NCBI RefSeq assembly: GCF_024323335.1
Contig: NC_066584.1
Location: 232,777,494 to 232,841,493 of the forward strand
DNA: 64,000 nt
Direction: 5' to 3'
From: Lathyrus oleraceus
Lineage: Eukaryota > Streptophyta > Magnoliopsida > Fabales > Fabaceae
Below are positions 44,844 through 57,901 of the stretch, in pieces. A program made the translations under genes and the position numbers. Each line of letters begins with the position of its first letter. The first letter of the stretch is position 1. Below the pieces are notes generated by a model. It was not told the origin of the DNA and did no database searches. It was given only the letters and a program-made list of their open reading frames with translations.

Positions 44844-46010
44844 TGTGGATATAACTTTCGTTAGATGTGTTTTGTATGATGTGAATGTATATTGGATGGT
44901 ATCCTCTGAACCTTTATGCACATCTTATCATTAGGAAGCATAAAACTATTTGGAAACAATGTGGAAAAGGTCTCGTGCATCAAACATGCATGAAAAATCA
45001 ATTTTTGCAAAAAATAATAGTACAGGTCAACACATGTAACTACAAGTCGACCTATTGAATTTTTTTATGGCTATACGTCGACACATAGAACTACAGGTCA
45101 ACCTATGGAAAAAAATTCCTGGCTATAGGTCGACATGTATGTTGCTGTATTAAAGCATGTGGCTTATGTTTCATATGTCGAGTCTTCAGGTCGACACATA
45201 AGGAGCACATAACAGTCATAGGTCAACACATGACTTTGGACAGGTGGACCTATACATCGAACAGGTCTACACATAACCTTTATAGGTCGATCTATCCAAT
45301 GTATTTTTTTCAAATTTTCATATTTTTGTCAAGTCCTTTGCATTTCCTTTTTCCCTAAATAACTCATGCATATAAGTACTTCATATATGCATCATTCTCT
45401 AGTAAGGTTTCTAAAGTGAGTAAAACCTACATGAATCCAAGATTTCAAAGCATCTCATAATCTTCAATTCAATCTATGCATACATACAATCAAACTACAC
45501 ATAATCATTTTTTGATTGGGTTCCATCTAGATTAGGGTTGATAATATCCAATTAGGTTTATTGTACCGAGAATATTGGGTTGTGATCTTTGAGGAATTCA
45601 AATAAGAAACTCGAGGTGGGGGTTTCCTTCAAGATCTTTAAGGTTTGAAGGTTTTGGACAAGATTGTACAATTCAGATCCGATTGAGTGAAAGCCTTGAG
45701 ACTAGGTGTGTCGGTAAGGGAGTAGTGTGAAATAGTGGATTATGTTGACAAATCTTGGGTTCAACAAATTGTTTGACTTAGTTTTTGTGTGTGGGTATCA
45801 TTGGGGATAGACCGTTACTATAGTAGAGTATTCAATTTAGTGTTTGAAGTATTAATTAATCAACTTGTGGATCATTATTATACTATTAATACTCTTACGT
45901 ATATCTGGGCTTTTCAATAATATGTTTGGTTAGACGACTTTGGATCCGGGAAATATTTGAAACTTGCTTCCGCGCCATAAATTTTCCTAAGATTTGCCTA
46001 TCGTCTAACA
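44844..46010 (+). repeat. Third copia 5' LTR, 1167 bp
   Basis: Starts TGTGGATATAACTTTCG, ends CGTCTAACA. Contains a TATA-like box (TATAAGTA, 45371-45378) and an array of AGGTCGACCTAT-like palindromes (45010-45300). Compared with the 3' LTR it lacks about 860 bp after 45769 (TTCAACAA) and a second stretch of about 45 bp near 45990. Confidence 0.9.
45010..45300. repeat. Array of TAGGTCGACCTA-type palindromes, 5' LTR copy
   Basis: Alternating GGTCGACACAT and GGTCGACCTAT motifs separated by GGCTATA/ACTACA, in units of about 55 bp. Several CG sites are decayed to CA or TG (GGTCAACA). The matching array in the 3' LTR is at 56450-56790. Confidence 0.8.
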
Positions 46011-46012
46011 AG

Positions 46013-46027
46013 TGGTATCATAGCTCC
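46013..46027 (+). promoter_or_regulatory. Primer-binding site of the third copia, tRNA-Met type
   Basis: TGGTATCATAGCTCC lies two bases after the LTR end. It differs from the usual TGGTATCAGAGC by one base. Confidence 0.85.
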
Positions 46028-46062
46028 ATTTGTTTCTGGTCTTAAGATTTGCTTATTAGATA

Positions 46063-47060
46063 ATGGCTACCGAACCTAAAGGGGCGTATAATAGAGCACC
46101 TATTTTCATCGACGAAAATTATGGCTATTGGAAAGCTTGTATGTGTATCCATATCAACTCCGTTGATAAGGGTGTATGGGATGTCATCATCAATGATCCT
46201 AATGAAATTACAATGACCAATGGCAAAGGCGTCATCGTAGCAAAACTGGAAAATAAATGGAATGATAATGATAAGAAGTTATGGTCTCATGATTGGGAAG
46301 CATAAAATATTCTCATATCCGCTTTAGGTGTTGATGAGTATTATCGTGTCTCTCATTGTGAAACCGCCAAAGCTATGCGGGACACGTTAGAAGTTGCCCA
46401 TGAGGGAAGTAATGAGGCCAAACAAGCTAGGATTAACATATTAAACCAAGAGTTTGAACTCTTTCGTATGAAGCATGGTGGAACCATTACTGACATGCAA
46501 AAGAGATTCACACATCTTATTAATATATTAAATGCTCTATGTAATCCTATCTCCAATGATATTGCTACTAACAAGGTTTTAAGATGTCTTAATAGGGAAT
46601 GGAAACCCAAGGTCACTGCGATCAAAGAAATGAATGATCTTAAAGCACTTGATCTTACTACTTTGTTTGGTAAATTGTAAGAACATGAGAAAGAATTCAC
46701 TTGCTTGGAAAAACATGAAAATGAGTATGAAAAGAAGATGAAGAAAGACAAAGGTAAAGACAAGGTGGAAGAGAAGAAGTCCATTCCTCTAAATACTTCT
46801 AGTTTCAAGTCCTCAAAGAAGGAGCATAGTGAGTGTGAAGAAAGGGATGACAAGAACTCCAATGATGATGATGTTGGGATATTTGTCAAGAGATACCAAA
46901 GGTATATTCGGAAGAACAAAGTCAAGCATTCTGAAGAAACCTAGCCAAATTTAAAAGGGAGTCAAAGTCTTTAAAAGATTGAGAATAAGAAAGGTAAATT
47001 TAAGAGCTCTGGTTATAATTATGGTGAAATTGGTCACTATAGACCGGAATACCCCATGAT
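46063..47060 (+). pseudogene. Third copia gag, with stops and a destroyed zinc knuckle
   Basis: One frame from ATG 46063: FIDENYGYWKACMCIHINSV, KGVWDVI, stop 46303-46305, AKAMRDTLEVAHEGSNEAKQ, INILNQEFELFRM, stop 46678-46680, then a Lys/Glu-rich region to a stop at 46944. At 47011-47055 the knuckle reads GYNYGEIGHYRPEYP, so the His stays but all three Cys are replaced. Gag could not bind RNA through this site. Confidence 0.88.
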
Positions 47061-47778
47061 TAAGAAAGACAAATAAAAATGGCATCACAAGAAGACTAAT
47101 AAACCTAGAAGAGCTTATGTAGCTTGTGAAAGTGCAAGTGACTCCTCAAGCGATGAAAGCTCCACTTCAAGTGTAGAATCAACCCAAATTTGTCTCATGG
47201 AAAATGGAAGGAAGAAGAAACAAGTAATTACTTCTAACCTTGAGCTTAATAGTGATTTATCACATTCTCAGCAAGCAAGACGCTTTTGATAATCTTCATA
47301 GAGAAACATTAAATGCTTCTAAGAAATTAGATTCTCGTGAAAAAATATTTTTTGCAATTAGAAGCTAAAGTATTATAATCCGAAAGGAAGTGGGAAGTTA
47401 TTAAGAGATCTATGATAGATATTTAAAGTGACAAGAATATGAGTGAAAAACCTTCTAGGTTTGGTTGTGAATTTTGTCATAATTGACAAAAAGAGATAAA
47501 TGCTCTTCAAGTCAAATTAGACAAAGCTTTACAACCTAAAAGTGCATTTTCTATTGATCCTTTTAAGTATAAAATATCTTTGAACCATTCATACAAAAAT
47601 CATAATAATTTAAAAAAGGATTCAAATGCTAAAATCATAATGCATCGTAATATATCTTGTCATTATTGTTATAAAAAGGGAAGTAAAAATTTAGGAAGAT
47701 GTTAGTTCTTAAAAGAGTCTCTTAATGGTTGCCTAAATGCAACCTTGATTTCACTCACTTCCAAGGATCCAATGAAAA
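47061..47778 (+). other. Degraded gag-protease linker of the third copia
   Basis: No continuous frame. Fragments such as ESASDSSSDESSTSS and a second knuckle-like HYCYKKGSKN near 47660 suggest the Ser-rich linker upstream of protease. Many stops. Confidence 0.55.
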
Positions 47779-48837
47779 TTGGGTACCTATTTCATTTATT
47801 TAATTCTACAGGTTGAATGTCTTGAATCTACCGAAAAGATGTGGTATCTTGATAGTGGATGTTCAAGGCATATGACAGGTGACATATCGCTTTTCATTGA
47901 TTTTGTGCCAAAGAAAAAAGGATTCGTCACTTATGGAGATAACAACAAAGGAACTATTCTTGGAAAATGTAGTGTAGGTAATCCTTCATATACTATTATC
48001 TTTGATGTAATGTTTATTGATGATCTTAAACATAACCTTCTTATAATTAGCCAACTTTTTGAAAAGGGTTTTAAAGTTACTTTCACTAATACTTCTTGTT
48101 TATTTGAGCATAAGAAGAAGAAGGATTATTTGTTTAAGGGCTTGAGAGTCAATAATACTTATATGCTAAATTTAGATGATGTTTTCTTGGTTGGTATTAA
48201 GTGCCTTGCTACCATAAATGAAAACTCTTGGTTATGGCATAGGCGCTTAACTAATATTAACTTTGACTTACTAAACAAGGTAACCTCAAAGGATATAGTT
48301 ATTGGTCTTCCTAAAATGAAGTTCACAAAAGACCACATATGTGAAGCATTTAAAATGGGGAAGTAAACGAAGGTCTCTTTTAAATCAAAAAATGTTGATT
48401 CAAAATCTAGACCTCTCAAACTTCTTCATATGGACCTCTTTGGTCCTTTTAGGACAAAAAGCTTAGGTGGAAACTATTATGACTTTGTTATAGTTGATGA
48501 ATGTTCTAGATTTTGTTGGGTTATGTTTTTGTCTAGTAAAATTGAGACCTACGTGACTTTCAAACAATTTGCTAGATTGTTCCAAAGTAAAATAATTTTG
48601 AAAATTGTTTCCATTCGAAGTCATCACGGAGGAGAGTTTGAAAATCTTCTCTTTGAAAAGTATTGTGAGAAGCATGGTGTTGATCATAACTTCTCGGCTC
48701 CTAGAAGTCCACGACAAAATGGGGTCATGGAGCGGAAAACCCGAGTTTTAGAGGAGTTAGCAAGGACGATGCTTAATGAAGGTAATTTGCCAAATTACTT
48801 CTGGGTTGATGCTATTACATGGTGTGTTATCTTTTGA
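47779..48837 (+). pseudogene. Third copia protease and integrase
   Basis: One frame with a single stop at 48364-48366. Protease: MWYLDSGCSRHMTG, DSG intact. Pre-integrase: DVMFIDDLKHNLLIISQL. Integrase: WHRRLTNINF (second zinc His lost), CEAFKMGK (one Cys is Phe), DLFGPF, RSHHGGEFENLLFEKYC (catalytic Asp is His) and NGVMERKTRVLEELARTML. The integrase therefore has lost zinc-finger residues and one catalytic acid as well as carrying a stop. Confidence 0.9.
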
Positions 48838-49520
48838 ATAGGATTTTGATACGTCCTATTCTAAACAAAAATCCATATGAATTACTTAGAGGTAGAAAAC
48901 CTAATGTTTCTCACCTTCATGTCTTTGGATATAAATGTTTTATTTTGAACAATGGAAAGGACAATCTAGGTAAATTCGATGCTAAAGCCGACGAGGGTCT
49001 CTTCCTCGGATACTCACAATCTAGTAAGGCATATAGCATCTATAACAAGAGGGTAATTATTATTGAAGAGTCCGTTCATGTTTCTTTTGATGAGTCTTTT
49101 CCAAAAAATGTTGGAAAAGGTATGTCTTTTCATGATATAGGTGTGTCTTCATATGAAATTCTCAATGAAGCTTATGAAGGGATTGATCAACCTCAAACGG
49201 ATGAAAATGGGAAATTAGAAGATGATGATCACGAAGAGGAAAAGGAGGAGAGTCCGGATGCAGTAGACAACCTTCCTTTGACTTGGAGAATATCCAGAGA
49301 TCACCCTATTGATGATATTCTTGGAGATATCACAAGAGGTGTGACAATACGCTCTAAGATAAGTAATTTTTGTTATCATTTCGCTTTTGTGTCACAGATT
49401 GAGCCTAAAAATGCTAAAGATGCATTACTTGATGAGCATTTGCTCATGGCAATGCAAGATGAACTAAATCAATTTAAAAGGAATAACATTTTGTCCCACA
49501 TCCAAAACATCATCAAGTAA
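48819..49520 (+). pseudogene. Third copia integrase C-terminus and RT linker
   Basis: Overlaps the previous frame by a frameshift. LNRILIRPILNKNPYELLRG, HVFGYKCFILNN, FDAKADEGLFLGYSQSSKAY and NKRVIIIEESVHVSFDES, then an acidic linker DDDHEEEKEES and WRISRDHPIDDILGDITRGV. It ends LMAMQDELNQFKRNN with a stop at 49520. Confidence 0.88.
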
Positions 49521-50897
49521 TAGGCACAAGATGGGTTTTTATGAACAAGCTTGACGAAGATGGAGTAATAACCCAAAATTAAGCTCTATTAGCCGCTCAA
49601 GGGTATAACCGAGAGAAGGGTATTGACTATGAGGAGACTTATGCTCCGATCTCCCTCTGCTTGCTCTAAGAATTTCAAATTATTTCAAATGGATGTGAAA
49701 AATGCATTTCTAAATGGTTACATTAATGAAGAGGTGTATGTTGCTCAACCTCCCGACTTTGAAAATCATGAGTATGTTTTCAAATTAAAACGCACTTTGA
49801 AATGGTCTCAAACAAGCACCTAGGGGTTGGTATGAGCGACTAGCAAGTTTTTGATTAATCAAGGGTACTTAAGGGGAAGGATTGACACTACTCTTTTTAT
49901 TAAGCGCCATGGAAATAATACTCTTCTTGTACAAGCATATGTTGATGACATTATTTTTGGATCTACTAATATGCAACTTGGCAAATAATTTTCTAAGCTT
50001 ATATAGGGAGAGTTTGAAATGAGCCTTATGGGAGAGCTAACTTACTTCCTAGGTCTTCAAATCAAGCAACTAAATGAAGACACATTTGTTTGTCAAGCCA
50101 AGTATTGCAAGCACTTGCTAAAGAGATTTGGCATGGTTGATGCAAAGTCGATTGAAACTCCGATGGCTATGAACGGTAACTTGGAAAGGAACAAAAATGG
50201 TAACGATGTGGAAGTGAAGAAATATAGAGGTATGATAGGTTATCTTCTATATCTCACTACATCTAGGCCAGATATCATGTTTAGTGTCTATATGTATGCT
50301 CAATATCAATCGGCCCCTAAGGAATATCATCTCAAAGTCGTCAAATGTATTTTTAGGTATCTTTATGGTACTTCGAATTATGGGCTTTGGTATTCCAAAG
50401 GGAGTGAGTGTAGCTTAGTTGGTTACATCGATTACGATTTTTTCGGTTGTAAGCCGGATAGGAAAAGCACTAGTGGGACTTGTCACATATATTCAAATTC
50501 CTTAGTTAGTTAGCATAGCAAGAAACAAGTTTCGGTTGCATTGTCAACTGTCGAGGTGGAATACATAGCGGCCGGTAGTTGTTGTGCTCAAATTTTGTGG
50601 CTTAAACAATAATTACTTAACTTTTATATAAAATTAAGTTGTATTCTGATTTTGTGCGACAACACTAGTGCCATTAACCTAACTAAGAACCCGGTGCTAC
50701 ATTCTCGTACTAAGCATATTGAGATTCGTCATCACTTCCTACGCGATCATGTTGAAAAAGGTGACGTCATTTTTGAGCATGTTGATAGTAAAAATCAACT
50801 TGTCGATATATTTACAAAACCACTAGCGACCAAACCCTTCTTTCACATTCAACTGGAAAAGGAATTCTTGACATCTCAACACTTGCCTAAATTTTAG
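49521..50897 (+). pseudogene. Third copia reverse transcriptase and RNase H
   Basis: GTRWVFMNKLDEDG-type start with stops, FQMDVKNAFLNGYINEEVYV (49623-49823), then AYVDDIIFGSTN near 49935-49970 (catalytic YVDD intact) and a TAA close after. Frame 50019-50513: LMGELTYFLGLQIKQL, YRGMIGYLLYLTTSRPDIMF, DRKSTSGTCH. RNase H: LSTVEVEYIAA, CDNTSAINLTKNPVLHSRTK and LVDIFTKPLA, ending at 50895-50897. At least four stops or frame changes. Confidence 0.9.
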
Positions 50898-51710
50898 GTT
50901 AATGCACTATGAATATGTCTTGTCTATCTAACATTTCTTTACAAGCATACTTCATAAGCGTGCATTTCTCATCATGTCACAAGCAAGGTACTATCGTTTC
51001 ATTTTCCGTTTTTGTGTGTAAGCTTTTTCTTTTTGCATGTTGTTTATGGTCCATATAATTTATGTTCTTGACGTATAAAATAGTTCATGTATGATCACTT
51101 CCAACAATGTTTAATTGATGTATGTCAATTTATATGCTTATAGTAACGTTATGCTATCTTCTGTTTCCTTTAAATATAGTAATTGGTACATCGGTTTGTT
51201 ATCTATTTTTCTCATGATTTATAATTGAACAGGTTACATTGTTAACAATATATTGTGTGTAATTATTATGTTTTCATCTCTGTTTTTGGTTTATATGGTG
51301 GTACTTTATTTATCGCCTTGCTAGAACACACGTGTGTGTAGCATTTCGGGAGCACCAAAGGCATATGTCATGTAATCGTGTCACTTTTGTAGCATGTCAA
51401 GTATTTTGTGTTCACTTTGTATCCTTCAATCTTCATGATTGTGTTGTTATTTTGCGACAAAAATTGTGACAATTATGTTCTATTGTTGCATTATTGTCTT
51501 GTATTTATGTTTAAGTATTTCTTTTTAATATGCAAATTATTATATGTGAGTGTTATTGGTTTATGCATGATTTTAGATTCTTCTTATGGATTGCTTCGTT
51601 TCTTTTTTATGTTGTCAAAGAGGGATAAGCAGGATAAAGAGATGAATGAAATTGTAGGGTGCATACATTCAAGGGGAGCTTTTCATTACAAACACGTCAT
51701 CTCAAGTTTT
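50898..51710 (+). other. 3' UTR of the third copia
   Basis: T-rich, no coding signal. A plus-strand frame at 51408-51791 runs into the LTR and is regarded as chance. At 51669-51679 TTCAAGGGGAGC resembles the internal purine tract of SIRE elements. Confidence 0.7.
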
Positions 51711-51733
51711 GCCATCATCAAAAAGAGGGAGTA
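51711..51733 (+). promoter_or_regulatory. Polypurine tract of the third copia
   Basis: GCCATCATCAAAAAGAGGGA ends just before the 3' LTR start TGTGAGTGC at 51734. It matches the SIRE-type tract of the minus-strand element apart from one interrupting A. Confidence 0.88.
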
Positions 51734-51772
51734 TGTGAGTGCAACTTCCGTTAGATGTATTTTGTATGATGT
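51734..51772 (+). repeat. Third copia 3' LTR, first 39 bp
   Basis: TGTGAGTGCAACTTCCGTTAGATG, homologous to 44844 onward. It is interrupted by solo LTR B after the target site GATGT (51768-51772). Confidence 0.88.
51768..51772. repeat. Target-site duplication GATGT of solo LTR B
   Basis: GATGT at 51768-51772 and 56284-56288. The uninterrupted 5' LTR has the site once (TATGATGTGAATG). Confidence 0.9.
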
Positions 51773-54700
51773 TGTAGCAGTAAATTCATGATTATCAAGC
51801 TATAGATAAGCTTGACATCAATAAAACCAGAGTCGCCACCGCGCTTTTATTGTTTTCAAAGGAAAAGGGAAAAGTACGAACAAAACCCAAAGATAAGAAG
51901 TTTTCAAATCAAAACTAATAAAATGCTAGAGATTTCAGGTAAGGGGGTTGGTTACACAGAGGGAAGGTGTTAGCACCCAAAGTGTCCTAGGTACTCCTAG
52001 GGAGCCCTTTTTCATGCGTGTATGTGTTTTTGGTATAAAATATGTTTGAGAAAAATAGAGTGTGGGGATGAGAAAAGAATTTATTGATTATATTTTTGTG
52101 TTTGACAAGACCTTCGGACTTGTGCCAACGTACCAACATAAAAATGAGGGATCAAAACCTCGTAGTTCGTGGTAACAATTTCAAAATGAGTGAATTGCTT
52201 TTAACAAAAGGTTAATGAGAAAGGCACAAAAGGCCCAAAAGTTTGACTGAGGTTATTAGTTCTTTTTGTCTTTTGAAATTTTAAGTCAATATGATTAGAT
52301 TTATTTACAAGTTTGATTTAAGAAAAAGAAGTTCAAAAATTCAATGGCATAAGGCCAAAGTTTCTACATTAAATAGGGTCTAAGTTTGAAATCACAAGCA
52401 AAGAAAGTTTTTAAAAAGGGGGAGAGATTTGAAATTTAAGAAGTGGGAGGAGATGAAGAGACTAATCTTAAGCATAAAATTAAAAGTTAAGAGTTGAAAA
52501 GATCCGACCAATAAGATGCAATCCAACAGATAAGAATGTCATATAGAAAACCCACTTTTCTTTTGGACTTTGAATCAAGAAAATATCCACAAGCAATTAG
52601 AAATATGAAGAGAAAGACATCAAATAAAGATGACTACATCCAAGCAAGAAATTCCATAGCTAGCAGTCTTCTTTGTCTTCTTATGTATCAGATGAAATAC
52701 TCCTTGATTAACTCAAAATAAAGCATTAGACACAAGATTAGAATAACAGTTGTATCAAGACCATGTAATAGATGAACTCAAGTGGATCCCAATACTTGCA
52801 TCAGATGAAAGCTCAAATCACAATGTTTGGTCTCAGAAATGTTGGCTTTGGCCAAGTCCTTTTACATATGGAATGTTGCCTAATCATAAGTCCAAAAGTT
52901 CATATCAAACCCAACAGTCCACACAAACATTTTTTAGGGTTTTTTGTTGTTTATTAGGTATCTTAAGGTCCTAAGACCATAAACACAAACAAAATACCCA
53001 AGAAAATATATATACAATTACAATATACGGCTCAAATGAGCAAAGTGAAAATGGCATAAACATAAACAAGTTAAATTATATGTAAAAATGACAATGAATG
53101 GTAAGTGACTTGAAATTAACTTGCATAAAGTAAATGACTTGAAAGTAAAGTAAAGTTAATAATAGTTAGTGTTAGTCAAAGTTAATTAGATGTTAGTGGA
53201 GTTTTGCTTTTTAATTGATTAAGTCATTCTTTGGAGAACAGTCAACCATCTATTCACAAGCATGAATCCTTGAACCAAGACATCTTCCAAAGGAAGGAAA
53301 AAAGGTCAAGTTTCCACAAAATATCATGAAAGATGGGAGACTTACAATCTCACTTACTAGAATGCTATACCTTTAGGGTCAAATTTAGCTCTATGTTAAG
53401 CAATCGTAATTGGACTTATGTAGAATTCACAACTATCTGAGGCCGGACAATACAAATTTAGGTGCTAATGCATGTTAGAGATTTGGTATAATGAATCAAA
53501 CTCCTAAAAAATACCACACACTAAAAGAAAAAAAAGATCAAAGGGTGGACCTATCTCATCCATACTTGTATTGGTTCATCTAACACAAGGTTATTGATGA
53601 ACCAATTAGCCTTAGGATTTTTGAGATTTCATTGGTCAAATGGATGGGAAAGAATGGGATTGGAGATGAAGAGGGGGGGGGGGGGAGATGAGAGAAACAC
53701 AAATTGGTCATGGGAGGAATTTTATCAGATTAAAATCATTCATTCATTTTGGGAGATGAAATGTACATTTCATCAATCCCCTAAATCCAATGATTTTAAC
53801 TAAACAAAAATCAATTCAACCTTGACCAAGACCCAAACACATAGTCAAACATCACATGTCAATAAAAATGGCTCAACATAATTTTTGCACAATTAATCAA
53901 TTAAAAATCAAATTAAAAATGCATTTAAATTCAATTTAATTTGGTCAAAACCTAAAATCTCTTCAAAATACCAAATAAACGGCCAAGAGATTTATTCTAG
54001 GTCAAACAAGGTCAAAGGACCTTAGACAAAAAATTTCATGATTTTTGAAAACTCAGAAGTATTTTTAAACAATTAAAAATATGCACAAAAACAATTAATT
54101 CATGAAAAATATCAAAATTAATCCAAAAAATAATTTTAATTCATAAAATGGAAGAGGAAAATATTTAAATATTTTTGGTGAAAATCCCATATTTTTTGGA
54201 TTAAAAATGAAATTATTATGAATTAATTAAAATAAATGGATTAAATGAAAAATCAGAAAATACAAAAAAACAAGGGTCATCAGATCTCCCTCATTAATTG
54301 AGGTGGCAGCTCTGATGGCCACGCGTGTGTCATCCATGGTACACCCTAGTCAACGCGTTGCAACATTGGTAATTAAAACCAAAGGTCATGATTAAAACAA
54401 TTTAAACATATTTGATGGTTGAGAGGCGTGACAACACACCACCGGAGCTAGGGCTCCGGTCTTCTTCTCCGGCGGACCTCACCGGACTGGTCCACCATCA
54501 ACCATCACTAAAATAAAAAACAAGGACATGGATTCAAAGAAAAATTCTCAGGAGCTCGAATTGGCCTCAATTTTCTCCAATTCCAAGTATATAGAAAGAT
54601 ACAGGGATTTGAATTTTAAGGATCATGAACTGAGTTACTTCGATTTGACCTCAAAGCAACTCAATCTTGTTGCCTACATTGGTAGGACTTTAGACAACCA

Positions 54701-56283
54701 AAAATCATAAAGAATGGTGAAGAATTGAGAGAGAATCGAAGAAATGAAGTTTCTAAAAAATCACCGCCGAGTTGCTTCAAATTCACTTGATCTTGATATG
54801 GATTTGCTTGCTTTCTCTTCCTCTTGCTTGCAGAAGCCAATTGAGATGAAAAGGGAAGTGAATTTATGGAGTTTGAACTTCCAAACAGAAGATGAAGTTC
54901 AAGCTCGATTTCAAAAGAAATCTTCAGAAATTCTATGGAATGGAGGGTTTGGATTGGTCTGGCAAAGCTTGGGCAAGGTATTGATGGAGTTCTGATCATA
55001 ATGCACTCCTATTTATCGCTAATGCAATTGATTTCCACACACTTTCTTTCAAATGTTCAAAAATAGAAAGTTTCTTCATGAGTTAGCATGGGCGTGCACA
55101 ATGCAATTGAGGTAGAAGTTTGGAAAATCAAACATATTTGAAAATTTTCTAAGTACCAAGTCAAATGTTCACTTCTTCCACCTTGAATAACTTTTGCTAT
55201 GAACTTCAAATGGAAAAAATTCCCTTCATCAAATTTGTATCTATTTCAAACCTATTAAAACTTTTCACCAATTTGACCTCATTTGGATTTTTCATATAGG
55301 AGTTATGCATTTTAGAAGTTGGGGAAAATCACTTGTTCAATGGTAGTGGTCCAAAGTGACCTATAATGTTTCCTCTTAGCACATGCATTTGCAAGTTGAA
55401 TTTGAACTTCCTCCGAACATCAAATTTGAATTATACATCTTGAGTTTGATAATGGAATTTGAATGGATTTCATCTCATAAAAAACTGAGCAAGTTATGGT
55501 CTTGGGAAGTTGACCTCCTAACTAGGGTTAAGACAAAATGGCCTATAATCTTTCACCATAAAATTTAAAAGAAAAATTAGATATTGACTTCAACATAAAA
55601 TTTGTTTGGAATGTCATTTTTAGTAACGTTTATCTTGGAATCATTTTCATATAACAAAAATTGTAGGAGATGGGGTCTAGGGAACCTCAGTTTTGACTAG
55701 TTGACTTTCTCTGGTCAACCACCATGAACCATCTTGCTAGCTTGATATTCTCTTGACTTTTGGGACTCATGTAGGATTATATATGCATAATATGATGTAA
55801 TATTAAGTATCCCTTGAAATATTTGATTAAATGGTGAAGAAACTTGTTGAGAAAGTCACACAAGATACCCAATTGAATTAGGGCTTCCAAGGCAAACAAG
55901 CTTCCAACTCTTAATGAATTCATGATCAAAAGGATATGTGAAGACCATGAGGATCCATATATGATATCTAGAGTCATTGTGAACCATCTCTTGATTAGTA
56001 TCCTTGCATTGAGGATCTCAAACCCTAGATATGAGCCTGATGGAGCATAGGTGAGCATACACACTACCTACAAAAACAACAAACTATACATTGACATATT
56101 TTTGGTATTTTGGTTAGTAAATAATGAAAGACAAAGTATGATACAATTAAAATGTGTTTGGTGACCTCTCCCAATGCAATCCCCAAGAATGAGGGGTAAG
56201 GAGGATACCAATGTGTGAACCCAAAGTCAATGCATATGATGAGATAGCATGAGGGATCTTAGGGTCAAAATTGGGGTCTTAAA
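51773..56283 (-). mobile_element. Solo LTR B of an Ogre-family element, 4511 bp
   Basis: On the minus strand it starts (TT)TAAGACCCCAATTTTGACCC at 56283, as in solo LTR A, and ends CTGCTACA at 51773. The first TG is mutated to TT. TSD GATGT on both sides. It keeps the conserved block GTGTTAGCACCC and CCTAGGTACTCCTAGGG (about 51969-52003) and a TATA box (55010-55017). There is no internal region. Plus-strand frames inside (for example 54528-54710, 53594-53803) are unsupported. A G13 run lies at 53673-53685. Confidence 0.9.
55010..55017 (-). promoter_or_regulatory. TATA box of solo LTR B
   Basis: The minus strand reads AGCGATAAATAGGAGTGCAT, equivalent to CTATAAATAGAAGTGCA in solo LTR A, about 1.27 kb from the LTR start. 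Confidence 0.55.
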
Positions 56284-56449
56284 GATGTGAAAACTATGAT
56301 ACTTTAGCATTAATGTATATTTGATGGTATCCTCTGAACCTCTATGTGCATCTTAACATTAGGAATCATAAAAGTATTTGGAAACAATGTGGAAACGGTC
56401 TCATGCATCAAACATGCATGAAAAAATAATTGTTTGAAATAGAAATATA

Positions 56450-56790
56450 GGTTGACACATGTAACTACAGGTCGACCTATGGAAAGAATTTCATGGCTAT
56501 AGGTCGACACATGTAACTACAGGCCGACCTATGGAAAAAATTTCATGGCTATAGGTCGACACATAGAACTACAGGTCGATCTATGGAAAACATTTCCTGG
56601 CTATAGGTTAACACATGAAGTCTATAGGTCGACACGTATGCTGCTGTATTAAAGCATGTGGCTTTTGTTTCATGTGCCGAGTCTTTAGGTCGACACAAAG
56701 GGAGCACATAACAGTCATAGGTTGACACATGACTTTGGATAGGTCGACCTATGCATCGAACATGTCGACGCATAACCTATATAGGTCGGC
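56450..56790. repeat. Array of TAGGTCGACCTA-type palindromes, 3' LTR copy
   Basis: At least six GGTCGAC/GGTTGAC/GGCCGAC motifs in units of about 53 bp (GGCTATAGGTCGACACATG, TAACTACAGGTCGACCTATG). It has one more full unit than the 5' LTR array at 45010-45300. Confidence 0.85.
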
Positions 56791-57565
56791 CTATCTGATG
56801 TATTTTTTTCAAAAAATCATATTTTTGTCAAGTCCTTTGCATTTCCTTTTGTCCTAAATCACCCATGCATATAAATACTTCATACATGTATAACTCTCTA
56901 GCAAGGTTTCTAGAGTGAGTAAACCTACATGAACCCATGATTTTAAAGCATCTCATCATCTTCAATTCAATCTATGCATACATGCAATCAAACTACACAT
57001 AATCATTTTTTGATTAGGTTCCATCTAGATTAGTGTTGATAACGTCTAATTAGGTTTGTTGTACTAAGAATATTGGGTTGTGATCTTTGAGGGATTCAAA
57101 TAAGAAAACCAAGGTGGGGTTCCTTCAAGATCTTTAGGGTTTGAAGGTTTTGGATAAGATTGTGCAATTCATATCCGATCGAGTGAAAGCCTTGATACTA
57201 GGTGTGTCGGCAAGGGAGTAACATGAAATGGTGACCGTGTTGACAAATCTTAGGTTCAACAAGTGTGCGCTTGAGATTAATTCAGCCGAGTGAAAGCCTT
57301 GAGACAGGGAAGTCGTGCAAGGAAGTAGCAATAATAGGCGAATTGAAGTGGCATTTTTGGTGACTTGATCAATCTTTAATTAAGGTTTTTGGAGGTGCTA
57401 GAGTCAAGAATAAACTTAGGATTTATGGGATTTGATTAATCATCTCTTGTACACATACATTTTCAAAGTAGGATTTATTATATTAACATCTCAATTTGAA
57501 TTCAAAATGAGGGCAGATGTACCCATAGGGAGGTCGATTGGGGAACTGCCTAAACAAATCTTTGC

Positions 57566-57901
<336 letters not shown>

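Noticed and set aside
46353..46925. 190-codon minus-strand ORF rich in Leu/Ser, membrane-like
   Set aside because: Exact antisense of the copia gag; the hydrophobic look comes from the complement of Lys/Glu-rich codons.
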